DNA of 64,000 nucleotides, taken from NCBI RefSeq assembly GCF_963678635.1, contig NC_087065.1, forward strand, positions 53,881,858 through 53,945,857, read 5' to 3'. How positions within the stretch are numbered: position 1 is the first letter of the stretch; every line of letters starts with the position of its first letter. Position numbers and translations under genes: made by a program. The stretch is from Symsagittifera roscoffensis. Taxonomy: Eukaryota; Xenacoelomorpha; Acoela; Convolutidae. Positions 12,795-25,406 of the stretch are shown here, one piece after another. The notes below the pieces were generated by a model, which was given only the letters and a program-made list of their open reading frames with translations, made no database searches and was not told the origin of the DNA.

Positions 12795-13235
12795 TTAAAT
12801 TTTGGCTCATATAATGGAGCAGACCCATTTCGACGGTTTTTAAAAGTCCACGGAGCAGTGTTTGCTTCAAAATATTGATAACTTTTTTTTTAATTAAAAA
12901 AAGTTTTAAAAAAACCGAGATAAATATTGTTTTTAAATCATCCACCCACACGCCTTTAAGAGAACAAAATGATAGTAGCAATTATGACAGCTAGCCTGCT
13001 TCAACCAATTTAGAGCAATTTTAAAGACGGATTTAATCTCAGTATTCGCTTTCGTAGCGCAACATATATTGCGCGTTAGTTGTCCCAAATTGGCCAAATT
13101 GGCCAAATTGGAAGCCTTTAAAAGCCGATAACTTATAACTTAACAAAAAATAAACACAGATAAGAAATAGTTTTCAATTTGGGCTCAGGGCAACAAAACC
13201 CTCTGAATGATATTAAACAACCCCCCCCATCATTG
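12795..13235 (-). repeat. Copy of the 0.5-kb hairpin-ended repeat
   Basis: This is a minus-oriented copy. It contains the ATGGAGCAG box, a CCACCCACACGCC box, the CAATTTAGAGCAATTTTAA box, the ATATTGCGCGTTAGTTGTCC core and a CAGGGCAACAAAACC-like box, in the same order as the arm at 62071-62611. The TTGGCCAAA unit is triplicated near 13090-13110. Confidence 0.6.
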
Positions 13236-14041
13236 CCTCTACTAAAGAATTATCACCACTATAAATTTAGTGCTGATTTAAATTATCCGGAATTTTTATT
13301 CAAATGAAAATTAAACCAAAACTACGAAATCATTTACAGTCAAATTTATATCAAAAAGAGCCTCTAACTTAGCCCAAAAAATTTGAAAAAGTTAAAACTA
13401 GCCAAAACTTTATAAAAGTTAATTAAATCTTGTTTGATAGCTAAAAAAGTCAATTTTTTTTAATGAAAAACCAAAATTTTATCTAAAAAATTTTATATAA
13501 AATCGCAGTTTTTTGGAGACAAATTTTAAAAAAAAGTTTGTTGGGCCACGTAAAAAGCTCACTTTGATATACTTTTGACAGTAATTGATTTTTTTCTCTT
13601 TGTGCATTTTGATATAGCAATTTCTAATCTTGCAACTGCTGATACTGTTCATCAAGAAATTCATTTAAAATCAAATTATTTAGCGTTAAATTTTCTGGTG
13701 ACTTGAAAATCAAAACTCTAATCCACCTAATTTGAAAAGTTTTTGAAAACTAACAAATAAAATTTTTGATTGCATTTGAACTATAGTGCAATTTTTGCAT
13801 GTGTTTTTCGTCCTCAGCGAACATATTCCAGCAGCCTTCGGTGCAATATTTTGCTAAATGCTTGCCAGAAACAAGTAGAAACTATGAAGTTTTGAAATAT
13901 CAAAAACAGCAAAAAATTGCATCGTAATTTTATAGAATAATATTTGCATCATAGTTGATTAACCTTTTAGAATCTCAAACCTCATTTCTCGCAATCTCGC
14001 ACATAATTGATTCTCGTGTAAAATTCATACAAAATAATTTA

Positions 14042-15086
14042 CTCTCTAAAAAAACGTGTGGTGTGCTATGCTAACACACGAAAAATCGCGTACATTCACA
14101 CAATTTATCGGTACAAAAAGAACGCACGATTTTGACATGATTTTCAGCCATTGACATGATTTTTCGTGTAAATTTTGTCGTATGATTTATTTATACAATA
14201 ATTCGTGTTTTCTTTACGCGAAAAATTGATTTTTTTTCGTTGGAAAATGACGCGATTTATTGTGTAAAATAAACCTTTATATCGTACAATTAACACGATT
14301 AATCATATAATTTTTACCAATAAATTTCAAGTTTTCGTGTAAAAGGTACACGACTTATCGTGACGAAAATACGACACAAATCGTGCAAATATACATGTCG
14401 CATCTTAAAAAGTTTCACATCTAATAAGGCGATATGAACACACTAACCCCCGAAAAAATGATAATATTTTTTTAATTGCCTAAATTTTTTAAGCATCGAA
14501 TTGCAGTATTTTCTTTGATAGTTTTTTAATATCAATTATTGGACAGGTTGAACAAAGGAAGCAGCGCATTTTGTTTTGGTGAAATGTAAGCGTTTGAGAC
14601 TTACTGAGCTGAACCGATGAGTTTCAATCTTGCATATGTAAAGCGACTAATTAAAGCAGATTTTGAACAATTTAGTCCTCAAGTGTTTGCCTTATTTTCT
14701 GATACCTGAAGTTTTAAAATTATTTTGAAGCATCAACGAATGAATATAAAAATATTGAAAGTATTAAAATGATAAAAAATGAATTTGAGTGACAGGTTTA
14801 AATGAGTAGAGTTTAAAAACTATGACTTCCAATCTCGCTTGCCTTGCGTTTTTTAAGGTTTTAAAATGACACTAAATATCCTTTTAAATTAGATTTTCAA
14901 ATTTCAGTTTGATGGAAACCCATAATTACGAATCAAGCAACATTGGATTTTCCTACGTTTTTTCGGCACACTGTTATTTTTTTTGCGTGAAATGATTCTA
15001 TATACTGAAAAATTGTGTGTTTTACCCGATTTTTTGCATCACGCGATAACTTATCGGATCAAAGTACACAATAAATTTTTAGAGTG
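14042..15086. mobile_element. Tc1/mariner-like MITE, non-autonomous
   Basis: The left end reads TA|CTCTCTAAAAAAACG and the right end ATTTTTAGAGTG|TA. This gives inverted termini of the CACTCTAAAAA type flanked by a TA dinucleotide (14040-14041 and 15087-15088), as expected for the Tc1/mariner superfamily. The first 370 bp are full of short CGTGT/ACACG and CGAT palindromic units. No transposase remains. The termini match imperfectly, so the insertion is old. Confidence 0.55.
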
Positions 15087-15824
15087 TAAAATTCTTGTAA
15101 ATTTTTGAAATTGCTGATAGTCTGTAAGACTGGGATAGTTAACTATTTGCTCTTTGGAAAGAAGTTTTGAAATAAATCTTTCATTTAAGAAACAAAGTGC
15201 GCTTCATTTAAGATAATTAATCATCTAATCTTCGCGTTTCGAATCATGGTTTTATCCTGCCGCCAATTCCATTGGTCATTGGTATGATGAAATCAGCATT
15301 GGACTGCTTTTTGCATTTTTTGTTTGTTTTTACCATCCAATTGTTTTTTTTTCAATTCACTTTTCTTTCTTGCATGCTCCTCTGGCACACAGGATGAATG
15401 CGAGCACCTTCGGCAATTTCAGCTGGGGAAAATTGTACCGATGACGCATATTCTGCAATTTTTTCACCTACAGATTGAAAAATAAAGAATCGAGCTTAAT
15501 TGAGTTGTTGGTAGGCGCTGAAAAAATGTTTTCAAGAGAGCGATTCGTTTTTGCGCTTTCATTTTGAGTATTTGGATTACATGCTTAAAAAAAAAATGTG
15601 CAATGTAGCACAAATGTAATTTTTGGTGTGGGTGTTAGCAGTCACCTGAAATTTTTTAGTATTTTTTCTATGATACTAGTGTTTCAGTCAAATAATTGTT
15701 TCAGTCAAAAACTTTCATAAAAATTGTAGTTTAAAGATTTCCCCGCTCTCCACGCTATGCCAAGTTTACTGATGTTTTATGTTTCTATTAACGCAATAAT
15801 AAGTTAATAACAAGACTGCTCGTA

Positions 15825-17712
15825 TACCAGGAAAAAGCTCTGGGTGTTCCGACTGCCCTCTATTGTCGATCACGAGCTTTTTGGCTAAAAACAGATCTTA
15901 CCAAAAGTTGAAAAAAGAGAACTAATTGAATATATTTTTTTATTATTATTTTTCAGTTTACCGACCCTACCCCCCCCCAAAAAAAAACACTAACGGATAT
16001 ATATTGAGCGTGGTATTGTGTTAACAGAAGCAAAATGCTTGCTCCCGTTCAACTTGGAAGTAAGTAGTTTGAATTTAAGCTGAATTTAATAGAATTTTAA
16101 TAGAACGAATTACATTACCCATTAATTATCCTAATTTGATCCATAGTCTCTTAGAATTACAGTCACCTTATAAAGTTAATTCAATTATAGTTTTTCTTTT
16201 TAAAATTTTAGCTCCTGACCACAATATCTTTCAGATTGTGTAAGAAGAGTTCGTGCAAAAAAAATGCTTTGTTAAAAAAACGAAATTTGCCTGAAAAAAC
16301 ACAAAGAATAAAAATACTTTTTGTAGCGGGGCGAAGCCCTGAATGAATGTTTTGACAGCCTTTTTAGTTTTATGGAGTAGCGTTTGTTTTAATAAAATTG
16401 ATTAATTTCAATACATGTGTATATTTCGTTGTTTTTTTTTCGTGAAAATGTTCCGCCCGCACGCTATGTAAACTACAAAGCAAAGTGATCAATTCCGTCT
16501 GGAGAAAAAACTACCCCGAGCTCAAACACTCAGTCACTTTAGTCGAAATACGAAACAACTAAGTCACTTGTCCCCATTTAATTTTCACCGAAATATGAGC
16601 TGATTAAATATTTGCTTGCCCGTTAATAGCTCGAAACATATCTTGCGTCAATTGTCCCAATTTAGCCTAAATGGCCATTTTGAAGCCACCATGATTTTTG
16701 AAAAATTAACGTGGGTTGAAATTGTGGCTAATACGGCTTATTTGGGACAGCTAGCGCCAGAGATATTTTGTGCTATTAACGTGTAGGCGGCTATTTAACC
16801 CGCTCATAATCCGTTAAAAATTGAATGAAGGCAAGTTACCGAATTTTAATGAAAATGACGGAAAAGGTTTGCTTGCTCTGGTTTTTAAAGACGGAATTGA
16901 TCACTTGTACTTTACATAGTATTTGGGCGGATGGTTTTCTCAAAAAAAATCTGAAAAAAAAATTTCATATAAAAATATCATCGATTTTGTTAAAGGAAAC
17001 GCTAAAAGGCTGTCGGATTATTCACGGTTTTGCCCCAATGTGAGCAGTGTTGTTATGCTTGGGATGGTTTTCTTCCAGACATCATTCGACTAAGCTTTTT
17101 TGACGGAATTTTCATACACCATCTGAAAATTTTTGTTGCCTGGGGCTCAAGTTTAAAAAGATTACTACACATCAATTAATCTATAAGAATCTTGTAATTC
17201 TAAGAAACTATAATTCAATTGGGATGTTTAACGCGCAATATATTTCGATCTTTGAAAGAGTAAACGCAAACTAAATATTTCTAAATTGAACAGGGGGGCA
17301 ATCAAATTGCTCATATTAACACGGCACCACGTGCAAATTATATGCTAGTACTTAACAGTTTTATTGGGGGAAATTTAGAATTATTTTTGTTCATTTCTTA
17401 AAAGTATTTAAAAACTCGTGTTTTTTCCAATATCTGGCAATATTTTGTTATAGCCAAAAAGCTCGCGTTTAACAATCAAGGGCAGTCGGAACATTCAGAC
17501 CTTTGTCCTGATATACGAGCAGTCTAATTTATTAATGCGTTAACATGCACTAAAAACATCACTCTGTGTTTGATTTGATATAGCAATAAACTTTTTTTGA
17601 AAATTTTATCAACTGTTTTAATTGATGATTTCGAAAACTAATTCAGAGAAGTTGAAGGACAGTCGGGAAATTTAGTGCTTTTGCTTTGATTCGAGCAGTC
17701 TTGTTTATAATT
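15825..17712. repeat. Cluster of degraded 0.5-kb repeat copies
   Basis: Fragments in both orientations follow each other: a minus terminus at 15825-15900, a minus copy at 16320-16560 beginning GGGGCGAAGCCCTGAATG, a minus core at 16600-16720, plus-oriented pieces at about 16735-17040 and 17060-17535, and a plus terminus at 17660-17712 ending CGAGCAGTCTTGTT. A poly-G run lies at 17819-17829. Coding-like frames here, such as 16825-17043, are repeat sequence. Confidence 0.5.
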
Positions 17713-17900
17713 GAGCGTTACATCAAAAAAAAGTTTTGTACATATTTGTTTAATTTATTTAATTGAATGATCCACTGAATGATAGCCGATGAAGTAAATT
17801 ATTGTACCGATTGAAATGATGGGGGGGGGGGAGTAAGACTTATTTTAAGGGACAAAATTGTCTGAAAATGGAATATACAAAAACTTAATGTGGAATGGAC

Positions 17901-18026
17901 CTTTTTGAATTTTCCACAGCAGGCAACCATGGGAACAAAGAAAACACTGGCATAGAATCCCACGAAGCAATAAAGCGCGATGTCTTTGTTGTCCACTAGT
18001 GTCAGTGGGTAGTCAATGGTGTTAGC
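17901..18026 (-). CDS. Exon of an unrecognised multipass membrane protein
   Basis: The exon has 42 codons in phase 0 at both ends. The acceptor TTTCAG precedes 18026 after an A/T-rich tract. The proposed donor after AAAAAG at 17901 is GTCCAT, which is weak. The peptide begins ANTIDYPLTLVDNKD and continues with a hydrophobic membrane segment (CFVGFYASVFFVPMVACC). Phase and character fit the exons at 59475-59567 and 60781-60934, and I take them as one gene. The 3' LTR of element A starts only about 60 bp upstream of this exon. I do not recognise the family; a transporter or channel-like protein is possible. Confidence 0.6.
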
Positions 18027-18081
18027 CTGAAATAAACATTTCGCTAACAGATAAAACAAAAGATGTTCGCTAAATTAGCGA

Positions 18082-18085
18082 GAAG
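18082..18085 (+). repeat. Target-site duplication of element A, left copy (GAAG)
   Basis: GAAG lies directly before the TG of the left LTR and recurs at 37365-37368 directly after the CA of the rightmost LTR. A 4-bp duplication is normal for Ty3/gypsy and gammaretroviral-type integrases. It shows that the whole 18086-37364 block is bounded by one integration event. Confidence 0.7.
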
Positions 18086-18459
18086 TGAGTTATGTATGGG
18101 TTACTATACTCATAGAGTAATTTCAGATAAAGTACACCGTCTGCTCGTCACGCTATCTTATTTTCGGCCGGATAGATTCGTGCAACTTTTTAGTCTAATA
18201 CCAATCTTAATCTTCTTATATATCGTAGTCTCAATAGATCTAGTGTACACCGGTTTGCGCGAGTTAGTTCCAGAATGAGAACAACTGTATTCTAAGTTTA
18301 ATTCAAATTGTTTTAGTGTTGAAACTACAAGTAGTTTCAACACTTACGAATAAGTGGGTTGTTAGTTTGATGGAGTATGATTGGTTAGTATATAATATTT
18401 TATAGAGATAAATATCATAATAATAACCAATGATAAATGCTAGTTTAGATCTGTTTCCA
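18086..18459 (-). repeat. Element A 3' LTR (left)
   Basis: It begins TGAGTTATG and ends TTTCCA on the plus strand, so it has TG...CA ends. It is followed by CCCATCCGG, the conserved sequence next to the 3' LTR in all copies. A perfect palindromic hairpin, GTTGAAACTAC/GTAGTTTCAAC, lies at about 18316-18343. It is similar to, but clearly diverged from, the 410-bp LTRs of element B. Confidence 0.85.
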
Positions 18460-20006
18460 CCCATCCGGGGTTTAGAGAGTTTTAGTTTTTCAATGTTCTT
18501 TTGTAGTGTAGGATGGATGATGGTGTTTTTCTTTAGAGGTTGCGAGCATATTCGTTTTTCTGGTTTGGAAGAAGAGATGTTATCATGATAGTTTCGGAAG
18601 ATCGTATTATGATTTCTGATCGGTTGTGATGAGTGTTGATCTGGTTGATTTTAGAGAATAGGTACATTGCTATTCTACCTTGCTATTATCAATCTCGTTC
18701 GGATGTGGCGTGTAGTTTGACTTTGGATGAAGTGCCTGGTGACTCGGATCTGTTCGCATACTTGAGCATCGAGATGGCCATTGTTCTGTTGCAATGGGTT
18801 TCCTTTGCTGCGATGCCACGTCGTACCTTAAATCCGTTGAGTGTAGTGACTGTTGGCTGCATGTCAGGTGGTTCTTGCCATTCCGTAGTTGAAGTGTGAT
18901 TGGGTTGTCAAGTTCCTTGCTGCTCGTCTTTGGACTGTATATTAGCTATATACTGTATTGTATTATTTACATATATAAGTCTTTGTTAATCTTGTTTTTT
19001 TAGTCATGATCTTGTATTAGTTTTTATCGCAAAAGCGTTATTATTTAGTTCGGTTATTTTTAAGAGCTACTCACACTTGAGTAACACCCGTCAAAAAAAG
19101 AGGATGTTGTCACAAAGCGTGGATGTAGCACGATGGGTGAGGCCGGCTGTAGAGCATGCTCAGGACGTCCTCTTCTGGTGGGTTAGGCCAGGAGCGAGGG
19201 TATAACTTCAAGCTATCTTTTTCAGAGGGTCCTGTTTTAGTTCAACTTTTTGTGCCTTTTTTTGGTTTTTTCTTTTGTTGTCTAGTTATGTCTTTTTCTT
19301 TTTTTCTCAGACTTAAAAGTAGTCTTCAAAAGAATAATTTATCCAGATCTAAGTATGGGTACCGTGGGTTTTTTTTTCTTAGTCAAGCTGTTAGGTTGTG
19401 GTTTGTTGTGCTTAGTAAGCTTCCGTTGGTTAGTTTGGATTATTATATAATTCTTTTCCAACCGGGTTAAAGGAAAGTTTGAAACGTGTTGAAACTTGTT
19501 AGAGTTGTTATCAGTGAAAGTTAAAACTTTAATTGATTTTTTAAACACTTCTTCGTGGGTGAGCTGTGCGATTGTGGATAGAATTTGTGTTCGAGTGAAT
19601 ATAAAGAAGCGTCTTTGAAAATTTTAGTACAGCTTTTTGCAAATTATAGGCAATTTTTTTAATTAATTTACCACTTTAAAGTTATGACGTTTACTGCTTG
19701 ATTTGGGGGTTGAAATTATCAATTTTTCTTTCAATTTTATGAAGGTTTACTGCATTGGGGAAAATAATTTTTATCTTTTTTATTGCTTTGTACGGGAGAA
19801 TTTTACTGCTTCAATAATTTAAATTGGTTAATGAAAATTTATGAATCTAGAAAAAGTTTCTGTTTTTTATTTCGCTTTTTGTTTTGTAGATGATTGATGA
19901 TCGTGCCTATGAAGCAAAAAAGAAAGCATTTATGAAGAATGTTTAGTTTTTGTTGGTATTTGTTAGTAAATTATTTATTTCATATTACCTAATCGTCGGT
20001 GAAGAA
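18460..20006 (-). other. Element A 3' non-coding region
   Basis: No open gene is seen, yet several blocks match element B at 39067-40681 far better than neighbouring sequence: the PPT-side CCCATCCGG, a block near 18720-18860, the double GTGGGTTAGGCC-type block at 19110-19210, and the CTTCGTGGG..GAGCTGTGCGA block at 19550. GCAGTAAA (plus strand TTTACTGC) recurs near 19690-19815. Conservation without an open frame suggests RNA structure or regulatory function. Confidence 0.6.
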
Positions 20007-21537
20007 TCAGTGGGAAGAAACGTCGTGGATGATGTCTGATGAGGTTAGTAATTTAGCTAACAAACGAATGATGCGTTTAGTTTGCAGAAGTGGCCAAAGC
20101 ATTTCGAGTGCTTTAATGATGTTGTGTTCTTCAGTGCTAGGTGAGAGTTCATACGTTGTGTTTTGAATAAAGTTATAGAGTTTATGATTATATCGAGTGT
20201 TATATATGAATTCTAGAATTGGGATTTCAACGGGCTGGAGGACTTTGTGTGGAACGATTAGTGGGCGGGATTCGTCTACGTTTACGAGTTTGGTCAGGGG
20301 ACAGAAGGTATACATCTGGGTGATGGGATCGTAATTTCGGAGGATGCCTTGTAGGTTAGTGTCTTTAATACAATAGGTCAAGTTAAGAAAAAATGGTGAG
20401 GTGTATTTAGAGTTAATGTATTGATATCTATGGTGAAGTTGTCGTGCTGATGTATTAAGAGTGTAATGGTGTTGGATGAACTGGTAGTAAGTGTACGTGT
20501 AAGTTTTTTTTAGTTCGTAACGTGATATCGTGTGAGAAGTGCAAATCACGTTCTCTGGGTGTGAGGAAATGAAAGGTTAGTGAAAAGTGATTGAGATTGT
20601 ATGGATCATAAGCATAAATATCACGGAGTGCTGCTGAAATGACGTTGTCGTATTTTTTATTTGAGATGTTGAGGGTAAAAATGTATGGTGTTTTGATGAA
20701 AAATTTCTCTGTTAGTTGTGGATTAGCAAATGGGTCGTTGTTCAGAAAAATGTCTTCGTTAGGTCGTATGATGTTATGATCGTAATAATCGATAGAAAAT
20801 TCATTAGGTTTGGGTGCGGTGAGTTTGATTAGTGATTGTCTGTATCCTATCTGTGTGAATTGTTTTGGGGTTAGTGCTGTTGTTAGAAGATAGAGTTGGT
20901 TGTTGCATACTTCGTTTTTATGAGGGGTGTTATATAATGGTAGTGATAGAATGATGTCCATGAAGGTCTAGGGTATAATACGTGCTCGTTTACATAATTA
21001 AGTTTTTCTTCATTGGGATCTGAATGGAAGTATGTATAATGTGGGAAAAAGGGTAAACATACTTGGAGAAATTCTTTTGTGTTAGTGTGAAGTGGATGAC
21101 TGACAAATGTTGTGGATATTCCTGGATTAGATGGGAATGGAGTATTTGGGATTTTTCTTTTAAAGGTTCGGTAAGCTCGGTTTGTACTGGAGGATGGGGT
21201 TGATGAGGGTTCTGTGAAGGGGTATAATTTGAAGAGGGGGTTAAAGTTGATGGGTTGGATTATATTATAGATTGTGAGAGTTGGTGAATGGTTAGTGTTT
21301 GAGGGTGTTGTAATTGTTGTTGCAGTGTGATAAAGTTATCAAGCTCGTGTGATATTTGCGTGTATTCAGAGTCGTTGTTATCGGATGGTTCACTAGTTAG
21401 AGGGGAATATATGGGTGTCACATAGATGAAGTGTTATGATGAGGTGATTGAGGTGGGGGGAAAGCTAAAAGGAGGATGATGGGGAGGTTGGCTGAGTGAG
21501 AAACTGATCGATGGAGGGATCCAACTTGGCGGCTCAT
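20007..21537 (-). pseudogene. Element A ORF-X remnant (gene downstream of env)
   Basis: The start codon at 21537 aligns with the ORF-X start of element B (both begin MSRQ). The C-terminal part survives as two overlapping open frames (20455-20961 and 20007-20549), separated by a frameshift. Where element B changes frame (around 41874-41886), this copy lacks one base and reads straight through. That suggests ORF-X was originally one continuous gene. The function is unknown. Confidence 0.65.
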
Positions 21538-24088
21538 CGTTGGCTAAAAATTGGTTGTATTGAGACCGAAAGTTAGTGGTATGTGGTTGTTCTATAGTTT
21601 GTTTGTGTGGGTCTTCTATACTGGGTTGTTGTGTTATTATGTGTTGAATTGGGCTTTGTGGATAATTAGATTTCGAAGTTATGAGGTCTGTTAAGGCTAT
21701 ATTTCTGAAATTTTGTGCTACCAATGATAAGGGATGGTTATGGTTTAGGTTTTGTAGTTGTAGAGCTGTAGGCGTTGTATTTGTATTATTTTGTGAATTG
21801 TCATATGTGTTTGGTGTTGTTGATAGCTTGGTGTTGTATTCTTTTATTTGAGCGTCTAAAAGTATTTTATTGATTGATGTAGAGAACATTCCAAAAAATC
21901 CTGCAAAAAATATGAGTGCTACGCTTGCTTGTTTGTTTACTTGTGTGTGTATTGCACATGTATTGCATATTCCTTTTAAGAGAGAGAAAAGAAAACCAAG
22001 AAAGTTAAACAATGCCTACAATATAGTCAACCTTTCTAAGATGTAGTAGGGCCATCCTAGAAAGGCAAGAAGTTCGTTTTTCAGATTGACAAAACTAAAA
22101 ATATAGATCTTTGATATATCTTGTGGTCTGTATTTTTCGCCATTTAAGTAATTGTAATCTTTTAAATCTTTAAAATATCCGCTATAGTCTTGTGCGTATA
22201 TGTCTGAAAATTCTGCTGTTTCTGCAAGTTTGCGTAGGTTTTGATCTATGGATTGTCGTTGTATTGTGTCCATTTTTGTAAGTAATTCTTGAAATTTTTG
22301 TGTACGTATGTGATGTTGAATGTCGGATTTAGAGTATATACCGATCGATTGTAACTCGATATTTTGATTGCGGGCAAAAGCTCTGAAGCTTTCTGGTGAA
22401 AACTTTTTTGATGGTTGCATAAGTGTAGGATATGGTGTGAGAAGATAGTATTTATCTTCGTCAGGGTTCAATTGTACTACCTTGTGGCTATTTTCTGATC
22501 CACATGGGACTGCTGTATCCCAAAAATAAGTTCTTCGGGAGAGTGTATCAACAAAAAGTACTTTGTTTTTGCAGAATTTTGGGATTCTTTTATAGCATCT
22601 TTTTTCTTCAAAAACATATAAAGGTGATACTTTTTGGTACAATGGTAATACCATAAAATTTTTCCTTCGTAGTCAAACAATTTTGATCTGTTACCTGACA
22701 ATAACTATCCTGCATAAGGAATTTCAAGTACTGCTAGTGCAAGTGATTGTAAAGTTTGGGTGCGTTCAAGTTCGCATAGTTGATGGAGTGTTTCAAGCTC
22801 TGTCAAAGACAGTTCTTAAAAATTCTACTAATTGTGTAGTCTAATTTTATGTCTTAGTGTATTTCATGGTGAAATGCGCCAAAATGAGTGTTGTTCATGA
22901 GTGATAGTTCTTGTAAACTTGTACTGTCTTTGTCTTGTGGTTTTAATTTTCCAGCAATGTTTCCTGTGTTTTTTAAGTAATTTTCTTGTATTCATGTCAA
23001 AACCTTGTTCGTATTCGACAAGAATTTCTGAGTATTGTGTTTTGTAAAGTGGTTTGCTGTATTTACATACAAGTTCCGTTTCTGGGTATATTTGGAAACG
23101 TGTCAATTCATTTTCTATATTATGAATGTTTCTAAATCTATAATTACTATGTCTGAGTTGATCAGAGTTCACATCTTCAAATGGTATTGATTCAATAAAA
23201 TATTTTTGGTGAAACTTTATTGTTCAAGCGTGTTTTTTTGCTACTTGAAATGTGGTACAGGTGTCTTCGGGGAGCCAAACATTTGTTGCTTGTGTGCGTG
23301 TAGTAGAATTGCAGTATCCTTGGTCGTTTTTGCATGGTAGTCTCATTTCTTGATAATCTATAGTGTCACCTTTTAAATCACGTGTTAGTTGTACTTTTTC
23401 AAGTTGTTTTTTTCCAATCAAAGAACATTATTTCTTGGTATCCTTTATTTTTAGTGTCGGCTCTACAATTTGAGGGGTTGTTTATTCCAATGTGTGGTAT
23501 CCCATTTTTATCATGGAGATCGTAAGTTAATCGTCCATGCGCTCCGTTGAAGGGAAATTTGTCATCTAGTTTTATATGACCTTGGTATCTCTCAAGTTGA
23601 GCTTGATGTGCGGAGTCTGGAAAAACTTGAAAATTTACTAATTTCCCGTTTATGCCTTTGTTTGATGTGATTTTTAATCGTTCTTGTTCATTTTTAAAAT
23701 CGTCAGGGCTGAGATGTAAAAGTCTTTCGATATTACTTTGATAAAGAGATTCATGATCTAGTCTGTTTTTGTTTCCGTTTGAGTCTTGGGAACAATGTAC
23801 TTTCTTTTCGGAAAATGTTGATGTGAATTTATATCCAGTTAGTGTTGTAGCTCGCGCTTTTGCGTGAAGTGTAGCTATTATGTTTGTTGTTTCAATTGAT
23901 TTGTGGTTCGGATTCGCATTGGGTGACTTGATTTATTGCATATTTATGTAGTGTTTTTTGTTCATTTTCTTCACAGACGTAATGACTGGTAAATCCTGGG
24001 GTCCTGTTCATGGGCAAGGATTGCTATGATCGGGTTTTGAGAGATTGAAAAAAGGGTCTGAAAAATTAGTATTAGTGGAAGAAACATG
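21537..24088 (-). pseudogene. Element A env-like remnant
   Basis: It aligns along its length with the intact env-like gene at 42485-45103, starting at an ATG at 24088, but is split by several stops and frameshifts. Open fragments remain at 23224-23421, 22864-23172, 22016-22654 and 21434-22012. The last contains the paired hydrophobic segments near the C-terminus. The homopolymer just before the ORF-X start is two T shorter than in B, which removes the in-frame env stop there. This is a decayed envelope-type gene without coding capacity. Confidence 0.75.
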
Positions 24089-25209
24089 TGTATGACAGTC
24101 CTGAGTATGGATTTTAAAAAGTGATATATCCAATTGTCTTTTTTGTATATCTATCGTATTTGTAGATGATTTCTGTTGTTATAACTGGGGGAGGTAAAGA
24201 TTGAGGTGTTAAATTTGGGGGGGGGGGCTAGGGATAGGGGATGATGAATTATATTTTTTACTCCAAGTGTAATTTCAAATTTTACTGTGGGATTATTCTG
24301 TGTAAGTATTTGTATGTTATGTTCATTTATAACTTTGTTGATATCATGTCGAAATTGTAATCTGTTTAGTGCTCAGTTGTGTAATCTGTTTTTTTTTGTG
24401 ATGCTGTCCAAATAATGGAGGGGCTGCTACGAATGTATTCCAATCTAATCGTAGGTGTATGTTATTTGTTGAATTTTTCTATATCTGGCGTCGAGATTTG
24501 TAGAAAAATTTGAAGGAAATGGGGTTTTGGGATTTGAGTTAAGGAAGGGGTTGAAGGGAGTGAAAGAGTTTCTGGTAGTGTTAAAGTTGGGTCAGATGAA
24601 ACGTCTATTGGATCGTTTACTAAATTTGGTTCGCCTGGAGTAAAAGCTTGTGTCATTCAAAATGGGAGATGTTCTGTAGTGGCTGGGGGTTGAAAGGATT
24701 TTCTCGGATTCGTTCAGATGTAGGGGTTGAACCTAAATAATGTGAGGGAATCTTCGATGTGTTTTGTTGTGTTGGGGTCTGGGGAGTACTTTGATTTGGA
24801 CTACTGGAGAGGTCTCTAGGGTTAGCTATTGGTGAATGAGGTACGTTGAATTGAACTCTGGGGGTTTGCAATATTCTATTCCGTCTTGGATGAATAATTT
24901 GTCTGTTTGTTTCGAGTGTGTTTTGGTTTTGACTTTGGTATCTTGCTCTATTAAGATTTTTTTGAAGAGTGGGTATATTTTTTATACTGGTTCGTATTGT
25001 GGTTTGCTTAGAGATGCTTGGCGAATTACTGGTTCTAGCGATTCGGACAATCGTGCGTGTCATTCTTCAAATAAGTATGGATTGTCTTGAAAAGAGATGC
25101 GCGTCGATGATTGGGTTATTTGTTTGACTATTTGTAGGTTTTTGGGACAATGTTGGTGGGGACAGATGTGGTGGTTGTTGATTAGCAATTTTGGAAATTT
25201 TTGGAAAAA
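24075..25209 (-). pseudogene. Element A remnant of the ATG-less open frame
   Basis: It corresponds to the uninterrupted 377-codon frame at 45091-46224 in element B. A 136-codon open fragment (24653-25063) and a 64-codon one (24462-24656) survive. They share segments such as RQIIHPRRNR and QTPRV with B, but in shifted frames with stops between. The preserved similarity shows the frame was once coding. A poly-G run lies at about 24220. Confidence 0.6.
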
Positions 25210-25217
25210 CTATTTAT

Positions 25218-25406
25218 TTATGAGGAAACTTTGTGTTTTTTGTAATATTCTCGAATAAAAATTATTAAAAGTATTGTTGCTAGTGACAAAGTTCGAATAG
25301 CCTTTTTTATACATTTGCACATTGTCATTATGAGGGATGTCGCAAATGTGAGAAATATTACAAAAAGAAGAAAAACATCTGTTCTACTGAATAGATGTTG
25401 GAACAT
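25218..25406 (-). CDS. Element A 62-aa two-span membrane micro-protein
   Basis: It is intact, with an ATG at 25406, in an otherwise broken element. It is colinear and the same length as the 62-residue protein at 46233-46421. Two hydrophobic segments (about 9-28 and 36-51) flank a conserved basic loop CKCIKKAI, and both copies end in EYY.KHK. Retention of the frame and of conservative changes argues that this protein was under selection. The function is unknown: a viroporin-like or envelope-associated role would be a guess. Confidence 0.6.
   Translation of the reverse strand: MFQHLFSRTDVFLLFVIFLTFATSLIMTMCKCIKKAIRTLSLATILLIIFIREYYKKHKVSS

Larger units (their letters stand above)
12015..17900. 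other. Intergenic/intronic stretch dominated by repeats
   Basis: No supported exon is seen between the end of the MFS gene and the membrane-protein exon at 17901-18026. The stretch holds an inverted-repeat element (12238-12562), a repeat copy (12795-13235), a TA-flanked MITE (14042-15086) and a cluster of degraded 0.5-kb repeat copies (15825-17712). The 3' exons of the minus-strand gene should lie here or outside the window, but I could not identify one with good splice sites. Confidence 0.5.

Noticed and set aside
14036-14420. CRISPR-like array of short palindromic repeats
   Set aside because: Units are irregular in spacing and sequence and sit inside a TA-flanked MITE in animal DNA.
15244-15300. 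Possible C-terminal exon on the minus strand (short frame ending ...GGRIKP)
   Set aside because: The frame and phase would fit the exon ending at 17901, but the acceptor region is purine-rich and the peptide is too short to judge.
18633-19470. Plus-strand frames inside the 3' region of element A, and similar ones at 39347-40091 in B
   Set aside because: They run against the element's sense strand, their peptides are not conserved between A and B, and the DNA conservation is better explained by RNA structure.
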